Shown here: piece after piece, positions 1-10,426 of the stretch
Position numbering within the stretch: the stretch's first letter is position 1
How the letters are laid out: each line of letters starts with the position of its first letter
NCBI GenBank assembly: GCA_022560215.1
Contig: JADFTO010000072.1
Location: forward strand, 1-11,123
From: Pseudomonadota bacterium
GTDB lineage: Bacteria; Pseudomonadota; Alphaproteobacteria; Rhodospirillales; 2-02-FULL-58-16
Reading direction: 5' to 3'
DNA length: 11,123 nucleotides
Position numbers and translations under genes: made by a program
The notes under the pieces: generated by a model
What the model was told of the DNA's origin: nothing
The model's database searches: none
The model's input: only the letters and a program-made list of their open reading frames with translations

Positions 1-371
1 AGTACGGGACGAAGAACTGGCACCTGCGCGTCGGAAAGGGGAAGCCCGCGGCCCTGCCCGGGGCGGCCCCGGCGCCCGAAACGGCGGCGGCGCCTGATCC
101 GGCTCGGGAGGCGCCCTCGCTCCGGCCCGAGGAGCAGGCCGGGGTGGTGACCGCGCCCATGGTGGGCACCGTGCACACCGCGCCCGAACCCGACGCCCCG
201 GAATTCGTCAAGGTGGGAGACACGGTCGAGGAGGGACAGATCCTGCTTTTGATCGAGGCCATGAAGATGTTCAATCCCATCAAGGCCCCGACGGCCGGCC
301 GGGTGGTCCGCATCCTGATCGCCACAGGCGAGCCGGTGGAATTCGGCGAGCCCCTGATGATCATCCAATAG
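1..371 (+). CDS. accB: Acetyl-CoA carboxylase biotin carboxyl carrier protein, 3' part
   Basis: This is the C-terminal part of the biotin carrier subunit of acetyl-CoA carboxylase, which moves carboxybiotin from AccC to the carboxyltransferase for malonyl-CoA and fatty-acid synthesis in the cytoplasm. The gene enters from the left edge; the frame is open from base 3 and ends with TAG at 369-371, so the true start lies outside the window. A short end of the N-terminal domain (YGTKNWHLRVGKG) is followed by an Ala/Pro-rich linker at about 45-125 and then a biotinyl-lipoyl domain. The domain carries the biotinylation motif EAMKM, with the acceptor lysine at 264-266. The GTG at 144 falls inside the conserved protein and is not a plausible start. 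accC follows after only 2 bases, so the two genes are certainly co-transcribed and probably translationally coupled. Confidence 0.95.
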   Translation, partial: YGTKNWHLRVGKGKPAALPGAAPAPETAAAPDPAREAPSLRPEEQAGVVTAPMVGTVHTAPEPDAPEFVKVGDTVEEGQILLLIEAMKMFNPIKAPTAGRVVRILIATGEPVEFGEPLMIIQ

Positions 372-373
372 GC

Positions 374-1714
<1,341 letters not shown>

Positions 1715-1757
1715 TCCGTGCTGGCAAAAAGGCGAGGAACTTTTTTACGAGGTGCCA

Positions 1758-2426
1758 ATGAGCGCTCCGGCCAGTCCTAAGCTGTCGCCCGAGCTGGTTC
1801 TCAGGGCCTACGCCTGCGGCATTTTCCCGATGGCGGAAAGCCGCGGCCGGAGCGGCGTCTTCTGGGTCGATCCGGAGGTCCGGGGCGTGCTTCCCCTGGA
1901 CGCCTTCCACGTGTCGCGGAGCCTGGCCAGGAAAGTGCGCCGCCGGGTCTTCGACATCACATGCGACAGCGCCTTCGGCACCGTCATCAGGGCCTGCGCG
2001 GAGGCGGCCCGGGGACGCCCCGACACCTGGATCAACGACGACATCATCGAGGCCTATTGCGAGCTCCACCGCTCAGGATTCGCCCACTCCGTGGAAGCCT
2101 GGCAAGACGGCAGGCTGGCGGGAGGAATCTACGGCGTGGCCCTGGGCGGGGCATTCTTCGGCGAAAGCATGTTCTCGGCCGCCACCGACGCCTCCAAGGT
2201 GGCCTTGGTTCACCTGGTGGCGCGCCTGAAGGCCGGCGGATTCCGCCTCTTCGACGTGCAGTTCGTCACCGAACACCTGAAACAGTTCGGGGTCGAGGAA
2301 GTCCCGGCGCGGCGTTTCCAGGAACGCCTGGACGAGGCGCTCGCCGTCAAGGCCCGTTTCTATTCGGGCGATGTGGACTCGGCGCTGGCGGCGCTGCTCT
2401 CGCAGTCCAGGACCCAGATGTCGTAG
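1758..2426 (+). CDS. aat: Leucyl/phenylalanyl-tRNA-protein transferase
   Basis: Aat transfers Leu or Phe from aminoacyl-tRNA to the N-terminus of proteins starting with Arg or Lys, marking them for ClpS/ClpAP degradation by the N-end rule. The 222-residue product is close to the usual length. Family hallmarks are AYACGIFPMAE near the start, FWVDPEVRGVLPL (35-47), WINDDIIEAYCELH (91-104), GESMFSAATDASKVALVHLV (135-154) and FDVQF (165-169), the last holding the Asp and Gln assigned to catalysis in the E. coli enzyme. I prefer the ATG at 1758 because a GAGG lies 5 bases before it; a GTG two codons upstream (1752) keeps the frame but is less well placed. The gene is probably in one operon with accB-accC. 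Its last 67 bp overlap the 3' end of the DUF2155 gene on the other strand. Confidence 0.95.
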   Translation: MSAPASPKLSPELVLRAYACGIFPMAESRGRSGVFWVDPEVRGVLPLDAFHVSRSLARKVRRRVFDITCDSAFGTVIRACAEAARGRPDTWINDDIIEAYCELHRSGFAHSVEAWQDGRLAGGIYGVALGGAFFGESMFSAATDASKVALVHLVARLKAGGFRLFDVQFVTEHLKQFGVEEVPARRFQERLDEALAVKARFYSGDVDSALAALLSQSRTQMS

Positions 2427-2758
2427 ACCGGGTGCTCCATGGCCGAGAGCGCCGGGCTGGAGGCGAACATCCAGCCCCGGAAAAGGCTGATCGCCGCCTC
2501 GCCGGGCCGCACCTCCCAGATGTCGAGGAAGGCGGCGCTTTCAGGCGGTTCCTCCGGCGGCCTCTTGTCGCAGATGCGGGCGATGATCTCGAGCGCCCCG
2601 AAGCGCACCGTCCGGCCCACCGGCGCCACGATGGTGGAGACCCGGGCCGTCACCTTGTCCAAGCCCTGCAACACGGCGATGTCCAGGGGCTCGGCCCGGG
2701 CCGCCACGCCCATGAGAAGCAGCGCCGGAAAGAGGGCTTGGCGGAACAGGGTCGTCAT
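2360..2758 (-). CDS. DUF2155 domain secreted protein
   Basis: The 132-residue product has a signal peptide (MTTLFRQALFPALLLMGVA, predicted cleavage after ARA at about residue 22), so it is probably periplasmic. The rest matches the DUF2155 family of alphaproteobacteria: LQGLDKVTARVSTIVAPVG (30-48), VRFGALEI, then CDKRPPEEPPESAAFLDI, a region ending GWMFASSPALSAMEHP, and YDIWVLDC. The family has no established biochemical function that I can name with confidence. Two conserved cysteines are present, in ICDKRPP and VLDCE. The gene starts 21 bases after the methyltransferase stop, so the two are likely co-transcribed. A 13-residue tail follows the conserved YDIWVLDC, and both the tail and that motif are encoded antisense to the last codons of aat. 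Confidence 0.88.
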   Translation of the reverse strand: MTTLFRQALFPALLLMGVAARAEPLDIAVLQGLDKVTARVSTIVAPVGRTVRFGALEIIARICDKRPPEEPPESAAFLDIWEVRPGEAAISLFRGWMFASSPALSAMEHPVYDIWVLDCESSAASAESTSPE

Positions 2759-2779
2759 GCCGCGCCCCGGCCCATCCGT

Positions 2780-3562
2780 TCAGTCCCGGACGGCGTGGAA
2801 GCGCAGGCGCACGTAGTCGACGGACCATCGCCCCCGGCCGTCCGCCAGCTCGGGCGCCAGGGCGTCCTCCAACTCCGCGATGAAGGCCCGGCGGCCGCCG
2901 TCGGGCACCGCCATGAGGAAGCCCTCGCAGAAGGTCCAGAGCCAGTCCTCGATGCCGCCCGGGATATGCGTCGGGCGGGGGAAAAGCTCCATCTTAGGCA
3001 CGCGGAATCCCGCCCCTTGCAGGAGCGCCGTGAATTCCTCCACGCCGGGGAAGTACCAGGGCGTGAGCGCGGCGGCGTCGATGCCCCGGCGCTCCAGGCC
3101 CTCCGTCAGGGCGCCGGTGATGGTCTCGATGTTGCCCTTTCCGCCCAATTCACCGACGAAGCGCCCGCCGGGCTTGAGGGCCCGCCAGACCCCGGCCGCC
3201 ACCCGGTCCGGCGGCCGCATCCAATGGAGGGCGGCGTTGGAGAAGACGGCGTCGAATTCTTGCCTGAAGTCCAGGGACTGGCCTTCGACCACCCGGGCGT
3301 CCACGCCCCTACCTTTAGCCGCCGCCACCTGTTCGGCGCTGGCGTCGACGCCCACGACGGAAGCGCCCGAGTCGATGATTCTTTCGGTCAGGCTGCCATC
3401 CCCGCAGCCGAGGTCGAGGATCTTCTCGCCGGCCCGGGGCGCCAGCAGGCCGAGCACGGCGACGCCGAACTCGGGCACGAAACCCGCCCAGCGGGCGTAA
3501 CGCTCGGGATTCCAGGTCTGGACGCCGGCGGCGGGGTAATCCTTGCTAGCGGTCACCGCCAT
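2780..3562 (-). CDS. Class I SAM-dependent methyltransferase
   Basis: This 260-residue cytoplasmic protein has a Rossmann-fold methyltransferase core. SAM-binding motif I is ILDLGCGDGSLT (48-59), motif II is VVGVDAS (69-75), and FDAVFSNAALHW (103-114) followed by LKPGGRFVGEL completes the core. The layout and the tryptophan in ALHW resemble the type-11 / trans-aconitate methyltransferase group, but the substrate cannot be read from the sequence. The ATG overlaps by 10 bp the end of a short relic frame upstream and has no good ribosome binding site, so translation may be coupled to that frame. It sits between the NDUFA12-like gene and DUF2155, where many alphaproteobacteria carry mlaD; I infer that it was inserted there. 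Some other class I methyltransferase subfamily is possible. Confidence 0.88.
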   Translation of the reverse strand: MAVTASKDYPAAGVQTWNPERYARWAGFVPEFGVAVLGLLAPRAGEKILDLGCGDGSLTERIIDSGASVVGVDASAEQVAAAKGRGVDARVVEGQSLDFRQEFDAVFSNAALHWMRPPDRVAAGVWRALKPGGRFVGELGGKGNIETITGALTEGLERRGIDAAALTPWYFPGVEEFTALLQGAGFRVPKMELFPRPTHIPGGIEDWLWTFCEGFLMAVPDGGRRAFIAELEDALAPELADGRGRWSVDYVRLRFHAVRD

Positions 3563-3654
3563 GCCTTACGGGCCGCCACAGGATTCCCCCCCCCGGTGGC
3601 GAGGACGATCAGCGCCACCCCGCCGACGATCGCTTCCCTGTAGTTCCCGTTCAT
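3553..3654 (-). pseudogene. Relic of mlaD N-terminus (33 codons)
   Basis: An open frame of 33 codons starts with ATG at 3654-3652 after a good ribosome binding site (GGAG, 7 bases upstream) and 25 bases after the stop of the NDUFA12-like gene. It begins MNGNYREAIVGGVALIVLAT, which looks like the N-terminal anchor of MlaD/MCE-domain proteins (a short polar start with Glu, then Gly-Gly and a hydrophobic helix). MlaD is normally around 150 residues; here the frame passes a run of nine C on the plus strand (3586-3594), loses similarity and stops inside the methyltransferase start. Changing the length of the run does not restore an MCE domain. From knowledge of the order NDUFA12, mlaD, DUF2155, aat in related genomes, I infer a remnant. 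It may now be a short translated leader, or the resemblance may be chance. Confidence 0.42.
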
Positions 3655-3679
3655 CCGCTCACTCCGCGGCCCAGGCCCG

Positions 3680-4036
3680 TCAGTCCGGGGTCCAGGGCTC
3701 GTAATCGCCGCTGGCCGGCGCCCGGCGCCCCCCCTTCAGGTCGTGGCCGGCGGGCAGATAGGCCTGCCTGGTGCCGGTCGGGTTAGGCATGTGCTCCTTC
3801 TGCCAGGGCCATGCCCGGACCGCGCTTTCGGTGAGCGGCGCGTCCGTGGTGTGATGCAGCCAGGCGTGCCATTCGGGCGGCACCTTGGAGGCCTCCACCT
3901 GGCCCTTGTAGAGCACCCAACGCCGTTCCCGGCCCTGGAGCTTGCGCCCCCGGGAGCGGTAATAACGGTTGGAGAACTCGTCGGCGCCGACCAACTCCCC
4001 CATGAACCAGGTGTAGAAAAGAGTCCCGAGATGCAT
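3680..4036 (-). CDS. NDUFA12-like complex I accessory subunit
   Basis: The 118-residue product belongs to the family of NDUFA12 (B17.2), an accessory subunit of NADH:ubiquinone oxidoreductase that alphaproteobacteria share with mitochondria. It should bind the peripheral arm of complex I at the cytoplasmic membrane. Visible signatures are LGTLFYTWFMGELVGADEF near the start, NRYYRSR, RRWVLYKGQVEASKVPPEWH (39-58), WLHHTTDAP, and a C-terminal region ending DYEPWTPD. The frame is open upstream as far as 4282, but that part is Arg/Ala-rich with no family match. The ATG at 4036 starts exactly where homology begins and has GGGGGAA about 10 bases upstream. It is the first gene of a minus-strand group followed by the mlaD relic, methyltransferase and DUF2155. 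Confidence 0.92.
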   Translation of the reverse strand: MHLGTLFYTWFMGELVGADEFSNRYYRSRGRKLQGRERRWVLYKGQVEASKVPPEWHAWLHHTTDAPLTESAVRAWPWQKEHMPNPTGTRQAYLPAGHDLKGGRRAPASGDYEPWTPD

Positions 4037-4121
4037 GGCTAGATCATTCCCCCGGCCGGTCCCCGGCCAAGGGCGCGAATATGGCATTTCGCGCCGGGAG
4101 CGTCCAGCCCTCCCCTCGGAC

Positions 4122-4172
4122 GCGCCGGCGCCGGCTCGCCGGTCGTTTTCCCACCGGCGGCGGCGCCGGCGC
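4122..4172. repeat. Long G+C-rich inverted repeat
   Basis: The left arm at 4122-4143 and right arm at 4153-4172 can pair: 12 bp (GCGCCGGCGCCG), a small asymmetric internal loop (GCT against C), then 7 bp (CGCCGGT), closed by a 9-base loop at 4144-4152. No T-run follows on either strand, so it is not a usual intrinsic terminator. It lies about 85 bp upstream of the NDUFA12-like start, in the spacer between divergent genes. It could be a transcription-blocking structure, a protein site or a repeat element. Confidence 0.6.
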
Positions 4173-4348
4173 CAGCACGAAAACTTGATCGACGGGGCCC
4201 TGGTGGATGCCCGGATAGGGGGGATGGCCATTGAATGTTGAATCCCGTTGGAAACCCTCCCATGGCTTCCAAATCGATCCAATGAACCTTCCCTTTGCCA
4301 CGGCCCATGCCTTAGGAACTTAATATACTTAAGATAAACTGAATTCGC

Positions 4349-4377
4349 TTGTCCGCCAGCGATGATTGTTATAAAAT
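4349..4377 (+). promoter_or_regulatory. Possible sigma70-type promoter for the hybrid kinase
   Basis: TTGTCC at 4349-4354 and TAAAAT at 4372-4377 are 17 bases apart (4 and 5 of 6 matches to the consensus hexamers) in the A+T-rich part of the spacer. A transcript would have a leader of about 210 bases before the ATG at 4595. This is a pattern match only. Confidence 0.3.
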
Positions 4378-4594
4378 TTGGTTTGGATTTAAGCGCGGGG
4401 GCGCATCGGCCACTCTATTAGGGGACGTAGAGCCTTGCCCTTCGGAATCCGCCTTCCCCTCCTCGTCCCATGGGCATCGCCGTCAATGGTTCCGGCCGGA
4501 ACATCGGCGCTGGAAGCACCCCGAATGCGTGGTCTTTCAGAAAAAAATTGCAGCCCGTTATCATTCCATCCCAAGAGGCGGTGAGTTTACGCAT

Positions 4595-7270
<2,676 letters not shown>

Positions 7271-7341
7271 ATATGCCCGAAAATCGGCGGCCGGCTCGGC
7301 CCCAAACCCTCGGGGAGGGAAGGCCCCCTCAAAACCCGCCC

Positions 7342-7590
7342 TCAGGAAACCCCGCGCGGGGCTCTCAGGCCGGGTGTCGACAGGTGACGGGCGACGGTCT
7401 CCAGGAATCCATTGATGGTAATGGGCTTGGGGATGTAGCCATCGCAGCCCGACTCGAGGATTCTTTCCCTGTCGCCCTCCATGGCGAAAGACGTCACGGC
7501 GAGCACCGGGATGTTTTTCAGGTCGTCGTCCGCCTTGAGCATCCTGGTGATGTCCAGTCCCGAACGTCCGGGCAACATGGTCTTGGACAT
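7342..7590 (-). CDS. Truncated DivK-like receiver (probable gene remnant)
   Basis: Only the second half of a CheY-type receiver is present. The 82-residue frame has LPGRSGLDITRMLKADDDLK, then IPVLAVTSFAMEGD with the conserved Thr (T33), and GCDGYIPKPITINGFLETV with the conserved Lys (K55). This is close to the C-terminal half of DivK-type single-domain regulators. Strands 1 to 3, the acidic pair and the phospho-acceptor Asp are absent; where MDIQLPG is expected the sequence reads SKTMLPG, with Lys at the Asp position. The start at 7590 is chosen because a GAGGGGGG run lies 6 bases upstream; an in-frame ATG at 7641 is an alternative but adds nothing receiver-like. The gene begins 61 bases after the CheY-like gene and converges with the kinase. 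It may be a pseudogene, or a short protein that competes for receiver partners. Confidence 0.65.
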   Translation of the reverse strand: MSKTMLPGRSGLDITRMLKADDDLKNIPVLAVTSFAMEGDRERILESGCDGYIPKPITINGFLETVARHLSTPGLRAPRGVS

Positions 7591-7651
7591 AGCCTGCCCC
7601 CCTCGTGTCGCTTCGCCGCCGGTGAAGGAACCCATAATCATCCACCGGGTC

Positions 7652-8242
7652 CTATCCGTTAAGCAGGCTCTGGACCTTCTCCGGCGTAAGCTTCTTCGGC
7701 TGCAGCGCCATCATGGAATGTACCCCGTCGCGAATGGGCGCCGCCTGTTTCTTGCGGCGCTCGGGCCCCTTGTAGGAGGCATGATCCATGCGCCGCCTGT
7801 CGGGACCGAAATAGGCGTTCATGCCGGTGGTGCGGATGAAGGGCCTGGGGCTCTCGATGATCGACTGGACCCGCGAGTAGAGTTTTCTCGCGGAGATGGG
7901 CTTGGCCAGGAACTCGCTGATGCCGGCGTCGCGCGCCTCCATCACCCGGTTCAACTCGGTGTAACTCGTGAGCAGGATAATGGGGACGAAATGATTGGGG
8001 CTGTCCTCGGCGGTGCGCACCAGGCGCGTGAAGTCGATCCCGTTGAGGGGGTCCATGTTCCAGTCGGCGATGATGATGTCGGCGGCAAAGTGGTGCAATT
8101 CCCTGAAGGCGTCGACGCCGTTCGATGCTTTTATGATGCCCTTGACACCCAAGGCGATTAAGATGCCTTTCACCAACGCGCGCATGTGCCTGTTGTCGTC
8201 GACGACGAGGAAATTCACCCTTTCAAGGTTGTACTCAGCCAT
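7652..8242 (-). CDS. CheY-like response regulator with basic C-terminal tail
   Basis: The 196-residue product has a complete receiver (about residues 8-128): acidic pair D15/D16 in FLVVDDNRHM, phospho-acceptor D60 in IIADWNMDPLNG, the Thr/Ser switch in LLTSYTE (T92) and K114 in FLAKPIS. After it comes a tail of about 65 residues with no recognised output domain but two similar motifs, FGPDRRR and YKGPERRKK, ending in KLTPEKVQSLLNG. Its ATG overlaps the stop of the HD-GYP gene by 8 bases (ATGGCTGA), so the two are surely co-transcribed and translationally coupled. It could receive phosphate from the hybrid kinase next door, or from another kinase, and act through protein contacts; it has no DNA-binding domain. 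The truncated receiver gene follows it. Confidence 0.92.
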   Translation of the reverse strand: MAEYNLERVNFLVVDDNRHMRALVKGILIALGVKGIIKASNGVDAFRELHHFAADIIIADWNMDPLNGIDFTRLVRTAEDSPNHFVPIILLTSYTELNRVMEARDAGISEFLAKPISARKLYSRVQSIIESPRPFIRTTGMNAYFGPDRRRMDHASYKGPERRKKQAAPIRDGVHSMMALQPKKLTPEKVQSLLNG

Positions 8243-9362
8243 AGGCGTATCCTTCCAGGCCCGGACCCTGCGGATGGAACGCCAGGGCCGGCGCCTTGGT
8301 CCGTTTCGGATCCGCGTGGCAATCCCTGACCCTCAGGATCTTCGGCAGGATCCCAACGAAAACGTCAACGAGTCTGGGGTCGAAATGGAAGCCGGCTCCG
8401 CGCTTGATTTCCTCCACCGCGGCTTCGATGCTCCAGGCTTTCTTGTAGGGGCGGTCTGAGGTGAGGGCGTCGAAGACGTCGCATACCGCCGTGATCCTTC
8501 CCTCGATGGGTATGTCCTCGCCCTTCAGCTGCCGCGGGTAGCCCGTCCCGTCCCATTTCTCATGGTGGGAAAGCACGATGACCCTGGCCATCTGGATGAT
8601 GTCCGAGGTGCGCCCGTCCAGGATGGTTGCCCCGATCTCCACGTGAGACTTCATGATCTCCCATTCTTCCGGGTCGAGCCTGCCCGGTTTGAGGAGTATC
8701 CTGTCGGGAATGCCTATCTTGCCCACGTCGTGCATGGGGCTGGCATGGAGGATCATGGTGTTGATCTCCTCGCCGAGCCCGGCGGCCTGCGCCAGGCGCT
8801 GGGCATATTTGCTCATGCGGATGACGTGCATGCCGGTTTCGTTGTCCCGGTATTCGCCGGCCCTGGACAGGCGGCGGATGATTTCCAATTGGGTTTCGCG
8901 AACTTCTTCGTTGCGCCGGCGCACGATGGCTTCGGAACATTCGGCCCGCCACCGCCGCTCGTTGTAGAGGGCGCGCACTTCCAGCATGTTGCGGATGCGG
9001 TAGAGGGCTTCCTTTATCTCGAACGGCTTGGTGATGTAGTCCTTGGCGCCTTTCTCTATGGCGCGCAGGCGCAGGTTCCTGTCCGTATCCGCGGTGATGA
9101 CCAGGATCGGCAGGTAATCGTTCCTGACCGTGTCCGCCAGCCGGTCCATGACCTGTATGCCGTCCAAATGGGGCATTTTGAGGTCGAGCAAGATGAGATC
9201 GAAGCGCCATTTAAGGTGAAGGTACCGCACCTGGCGGGAATCCGTCGTGCTCATGAGGTTGTCGTAGCCTTCCTGCTCCAGCATCTTTTCGAGGAGCAGG
9301 ATGTTGGCCGGATTGTCGTCGACGATGAGGATTCTCGCTTGGTTGGTTTGGTTGCCGCCCAT
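8235..9362 (-). CDS. RpfG-like response regulator, REC-HD-GYP cyclic-di-GMP phosphodiesterase
   Basis: This 375-residue cytoplasmic protein joins a receiver to an HD-GYP domain, the architecture of RpfG, which hydrolyses cyclic di-GMP. The receiver has VDDN near the start, phospho-acceptor D60 in LLDLKMPHLDG and K112 in YITKPF. A helical linker (about 125-165) leads to the HD-GYP domain: the early histidine in GMHVIRMSKYA (H179), the HD pair H211/D212 in PMHDVGKIGIPDR, then SHHEKWDGTGYP with GYP at 274-276, and DVFDALTSDRPYKKAW. All metal and signature residues I can check are present, so it is probably active. I start at the ATG at 9362, 10 residues before the first strand; an ATG at 9401 would add 13 residues, and neither has a strong ribosome binding site. 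The stop overlaps the start of the CheY-like gene by 8 bases. Confidence 0.9.
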   Translation of the reverse strand: MGGNQTNQARILIVDDNPANILLLEKMLEQEGYDNLMSTTDSRQVRYLHLKWRFDLILLDLKMPHLDGIQVMDRLADTVRNDYLPILVITADTDRNLRLRAIEKGAKDYITKPFEIKEALYRIRNMLEVRALYNERRWRAECSEAIVRRRNEEVRETQLEIIRRLSRAGEYRDNETGMHVIRMSKYAQRLAQAAGLGEEINTMILHASPMHDVGKIGIPDRILLKPGRLDPEEWEIMKSHVEIGATILDGRTSDIIQMARVIVLSHHEKWDGTGYPRQLKGEDIPIEGRITAVCDVFDALTSDRPYKKAWSIEAAVEEIKRGAGFHFDPRLVDVFVGILPKILRVRDCHADPKRTKAPALAFHPQGPGLEGYAYG

Positions 9363-9500
9363 GATACTTATAGCCGAAAGTCCGGCCACTCCCCCGGCCA
9401 CGCCTAAGCTTGCGCCATCCTTCAGGAACTTAGACGCGGGCGGCGGGGAGGGTCTATTGTGTAGAACCGAATCAGGGTAGGGGTTTGCCCTTATCCGCCT

Positions 9501-10109
9501 TCACCCGATGACCATTTTCATCAGGTCGGCCAGTGACTTGGCTTGAATCTTTTTCATCACCCTGGCGCGGTGGACCTCGACGGTCCTCTGGCTGATGCCG
9601 AGCTCGTGGGCGATCTGCTTGTTGGGCTTGCCGGCGGCGATCTGGTCCAGGACCTGGCGTTCCCGCGGGGTCAGGAGGGAGAGCCGCTTGTCGATCTCGG
9701 CCTTGCGGGACCGTTCCCCCGCCAAGCTGACGTCTTCCTTCATGGCCTTCTGGACCAAGTCCAGCAATTGCTGGTTGTTGAACGGCTTTTCGATGAAATC
9801 GAAGGCCCCCCTCTTCATGGCACCAACGGCCATTTGCACGTTGCTGTGACCGGTAACGATGATCACCGGCAGATCGATCCGCCGGTCCGCCAGTTCCTTT
9901 TGCAGCTCGATGCCGCTCATGCCCGGCATGCGCACGTCCAAAAGAAGGCAGCCGCAGCGGTCGGGCTGGAAGGCGTCCAGGAATTCCCGTGCCGATGCGA
10001 ATGTTTCAACGGCAAGATCGACCGATTCCATAAGGCATTGCAGGAGATCGCGATTCACCTGGTCGTCGTCGACAACAAATACCGTCGGTTTATCCATCAT
10101 GGATTCCAT
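9501..10109 (-). CDS. FixJ-family response regulator (REC-LuxR HTH)
   Basis: This 202-residue transcription factor has an N-terminal receiver and a C-terminal LuxR-type helix-turn-helix. The receiver has FVVDDD (11-16), phospho-acceptor D58 in LLLDVRMPGMSG, the Thr switch in VTGHSNVQMAV (T86) and K108 in FIEKPF, typical of the FixJ/TtrR/NodW family. The DNA-binding part is LTPRERQVLDQIAAGKPNKQ (146-165), then IAHELGISQRTVEVHRARVM, with the usual LTPRE start and recognition helix. In-frame ATGs at 10100 and 10097 are also possible starts; the latter gives MDKPTVFVVDDD, the usual family spacing, and no start has a clear ribosome binding site. It lies 99 bp before the HD-GYP gene on the same strand and may share its operon. 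Tandem 15-bp repeats lie just upstream and could be involved in its control. Confidence 0.92.
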   Translation of the reverse strand: MESMMDKPTVFVVDDDQVNRDLLQCLMESVDLAVETFASAREFLDAFQPDRCGCLLLDVRMPGMSGIELQKELADRRIDLPVIIVTGHSNVQMAVGAMKRGAFDFIEKPFNNQQLLDLVQKAMKEDVSLAGERSRKAEIDKRLSLLTPRERQVLDQIAAGKPNKQIAHELGISQRTVEVHRARVMKKIQAKSLADLMKMVIG

Positions 10110-10146
10110 GAACCCGGGTGGAGGGCGGGAAGGAAAATTTTTTAAA

Positions 10147-10176
10147 ATCTGGAATTTTTACATCCGGAATTTTTAC
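10147..10176. repeat. Tandem 15-bp direct repeat
   Basis: Two adjacent 15-bp copies, ATCTGGAATTTTTAC and ATCCGGAATTTTTAC, differ at one base. They lie 38-67 bp before the FixJ-like start at 10109, in A+T-rich sequence that contrasts with the surrounding genes. The spacing (1.4 helical turns) and place suggest a possible operator, or a leader element if the upstream promoter is real. Confidence 0.6.
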
Positions 10177-10225
10177 ATGTTGAACAACTCCTCCGATTCC
10201 CTGACATGAGTCAAAGAATCCTCGG

Positions 10226-10254
10226 AGTATGGCAACTCTTAAAAGGGTTATCAA
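10226..10254 (-). promoter_or_regulatory. Possible promoter of the FixJ-like gene
   Basis: Reading the minus strand, TTGATA (10254-10249) and CATACT (10231-10226) are 17 bases apart, with 5 and 4 of 6 matches to the sigma70 hexamers. It points at the FixJ-like gene and would give a leader of about 110 bases containing the tandem repeat. Pattern match only. Confidence 0.3.
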
Positions 10255-10380
10255 TCCTATAATACATTACCATAGATTGCTGGGGAAAGGACGGATTATT
10301 TACTCAAAGCAAGTGTAAATTCCGGCATTGACGCTACAATGCGCCAGCCCTTGGAAGCCCCGTCGCCTAAAGCGGATCGT

Positions 10381-10416
10381 CTTTGACCGGAAGCACTTCT
10401 GAGGGACCGGTCAAAG
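10381..10416. repeat. Perfect 10-bp inverted repeat
   Basis: CTTTGACCGG at 10381-10390 and CCGGTCAAAG at 10407-10416 are perfect inverted copies around a 16-base loop. No T-run follows, and no gene ends nearby, so a terminator role is unlikely. It opens a stretch of successive hairpins that runs to 10547. Confidence 0.65.
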
Positions 10417-10426
10417 GCGCCGAGCC

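Larger units (their letters stand above)
4037..4594. other. Divergent intergenic spacer
   Basis: These 558 bases separate the NDUFA12-like gene (minus) from the hybrid kinase (plus). The left part is G+C-rich and contains the inverted repeat at 4122-4172. From about 4310 it becomes rich in A and T. The kinase frame is open back to 4349, but the 82 codons before its signal peptide show no recognisable domain and a composition unlike secreted or coding sequence. I see no other gene and no RNA gene here. Confidence 0.6.

Noticed and set aside
1961..3643. 560-codon plus-strand frame across aat, DUF2155 and the methyltransferase
   Set aside because: It is a high-G+C shadow, Arg/Gly/Pro-rich, crossing three well-supported genes on both strands.
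4037..4282. N-terminal extension of the NDUFA12-like protein
   Set aside because: It is Arg/Ala-rich with no family similarity and includes the large inverted repeat; homology begins at the ATG at 4036.
4319..4331. CtrA-like site (two TTAA motifs)
   Set aside because: The TTAA halves are 5 bases apart rather than the 7 of the CtrA consensus.
4349..4594. N-terminal extension of the hybrid kinase (82 codons)
   Set aside because: The frame is open, but the sequence has no domain and would place the clear signal peptide at 4595 in the middle of the protein.
7307..7361. Terminator between the convergent kinase and receiver remnant
   Set aside because: CCCTC/GAGGG (7307-7319) and the palindrome CCCCGCGCGGGG (7350-7361) can form only short stems, and neither is followed by a real T-run; the second lies in the remnant's last codons.
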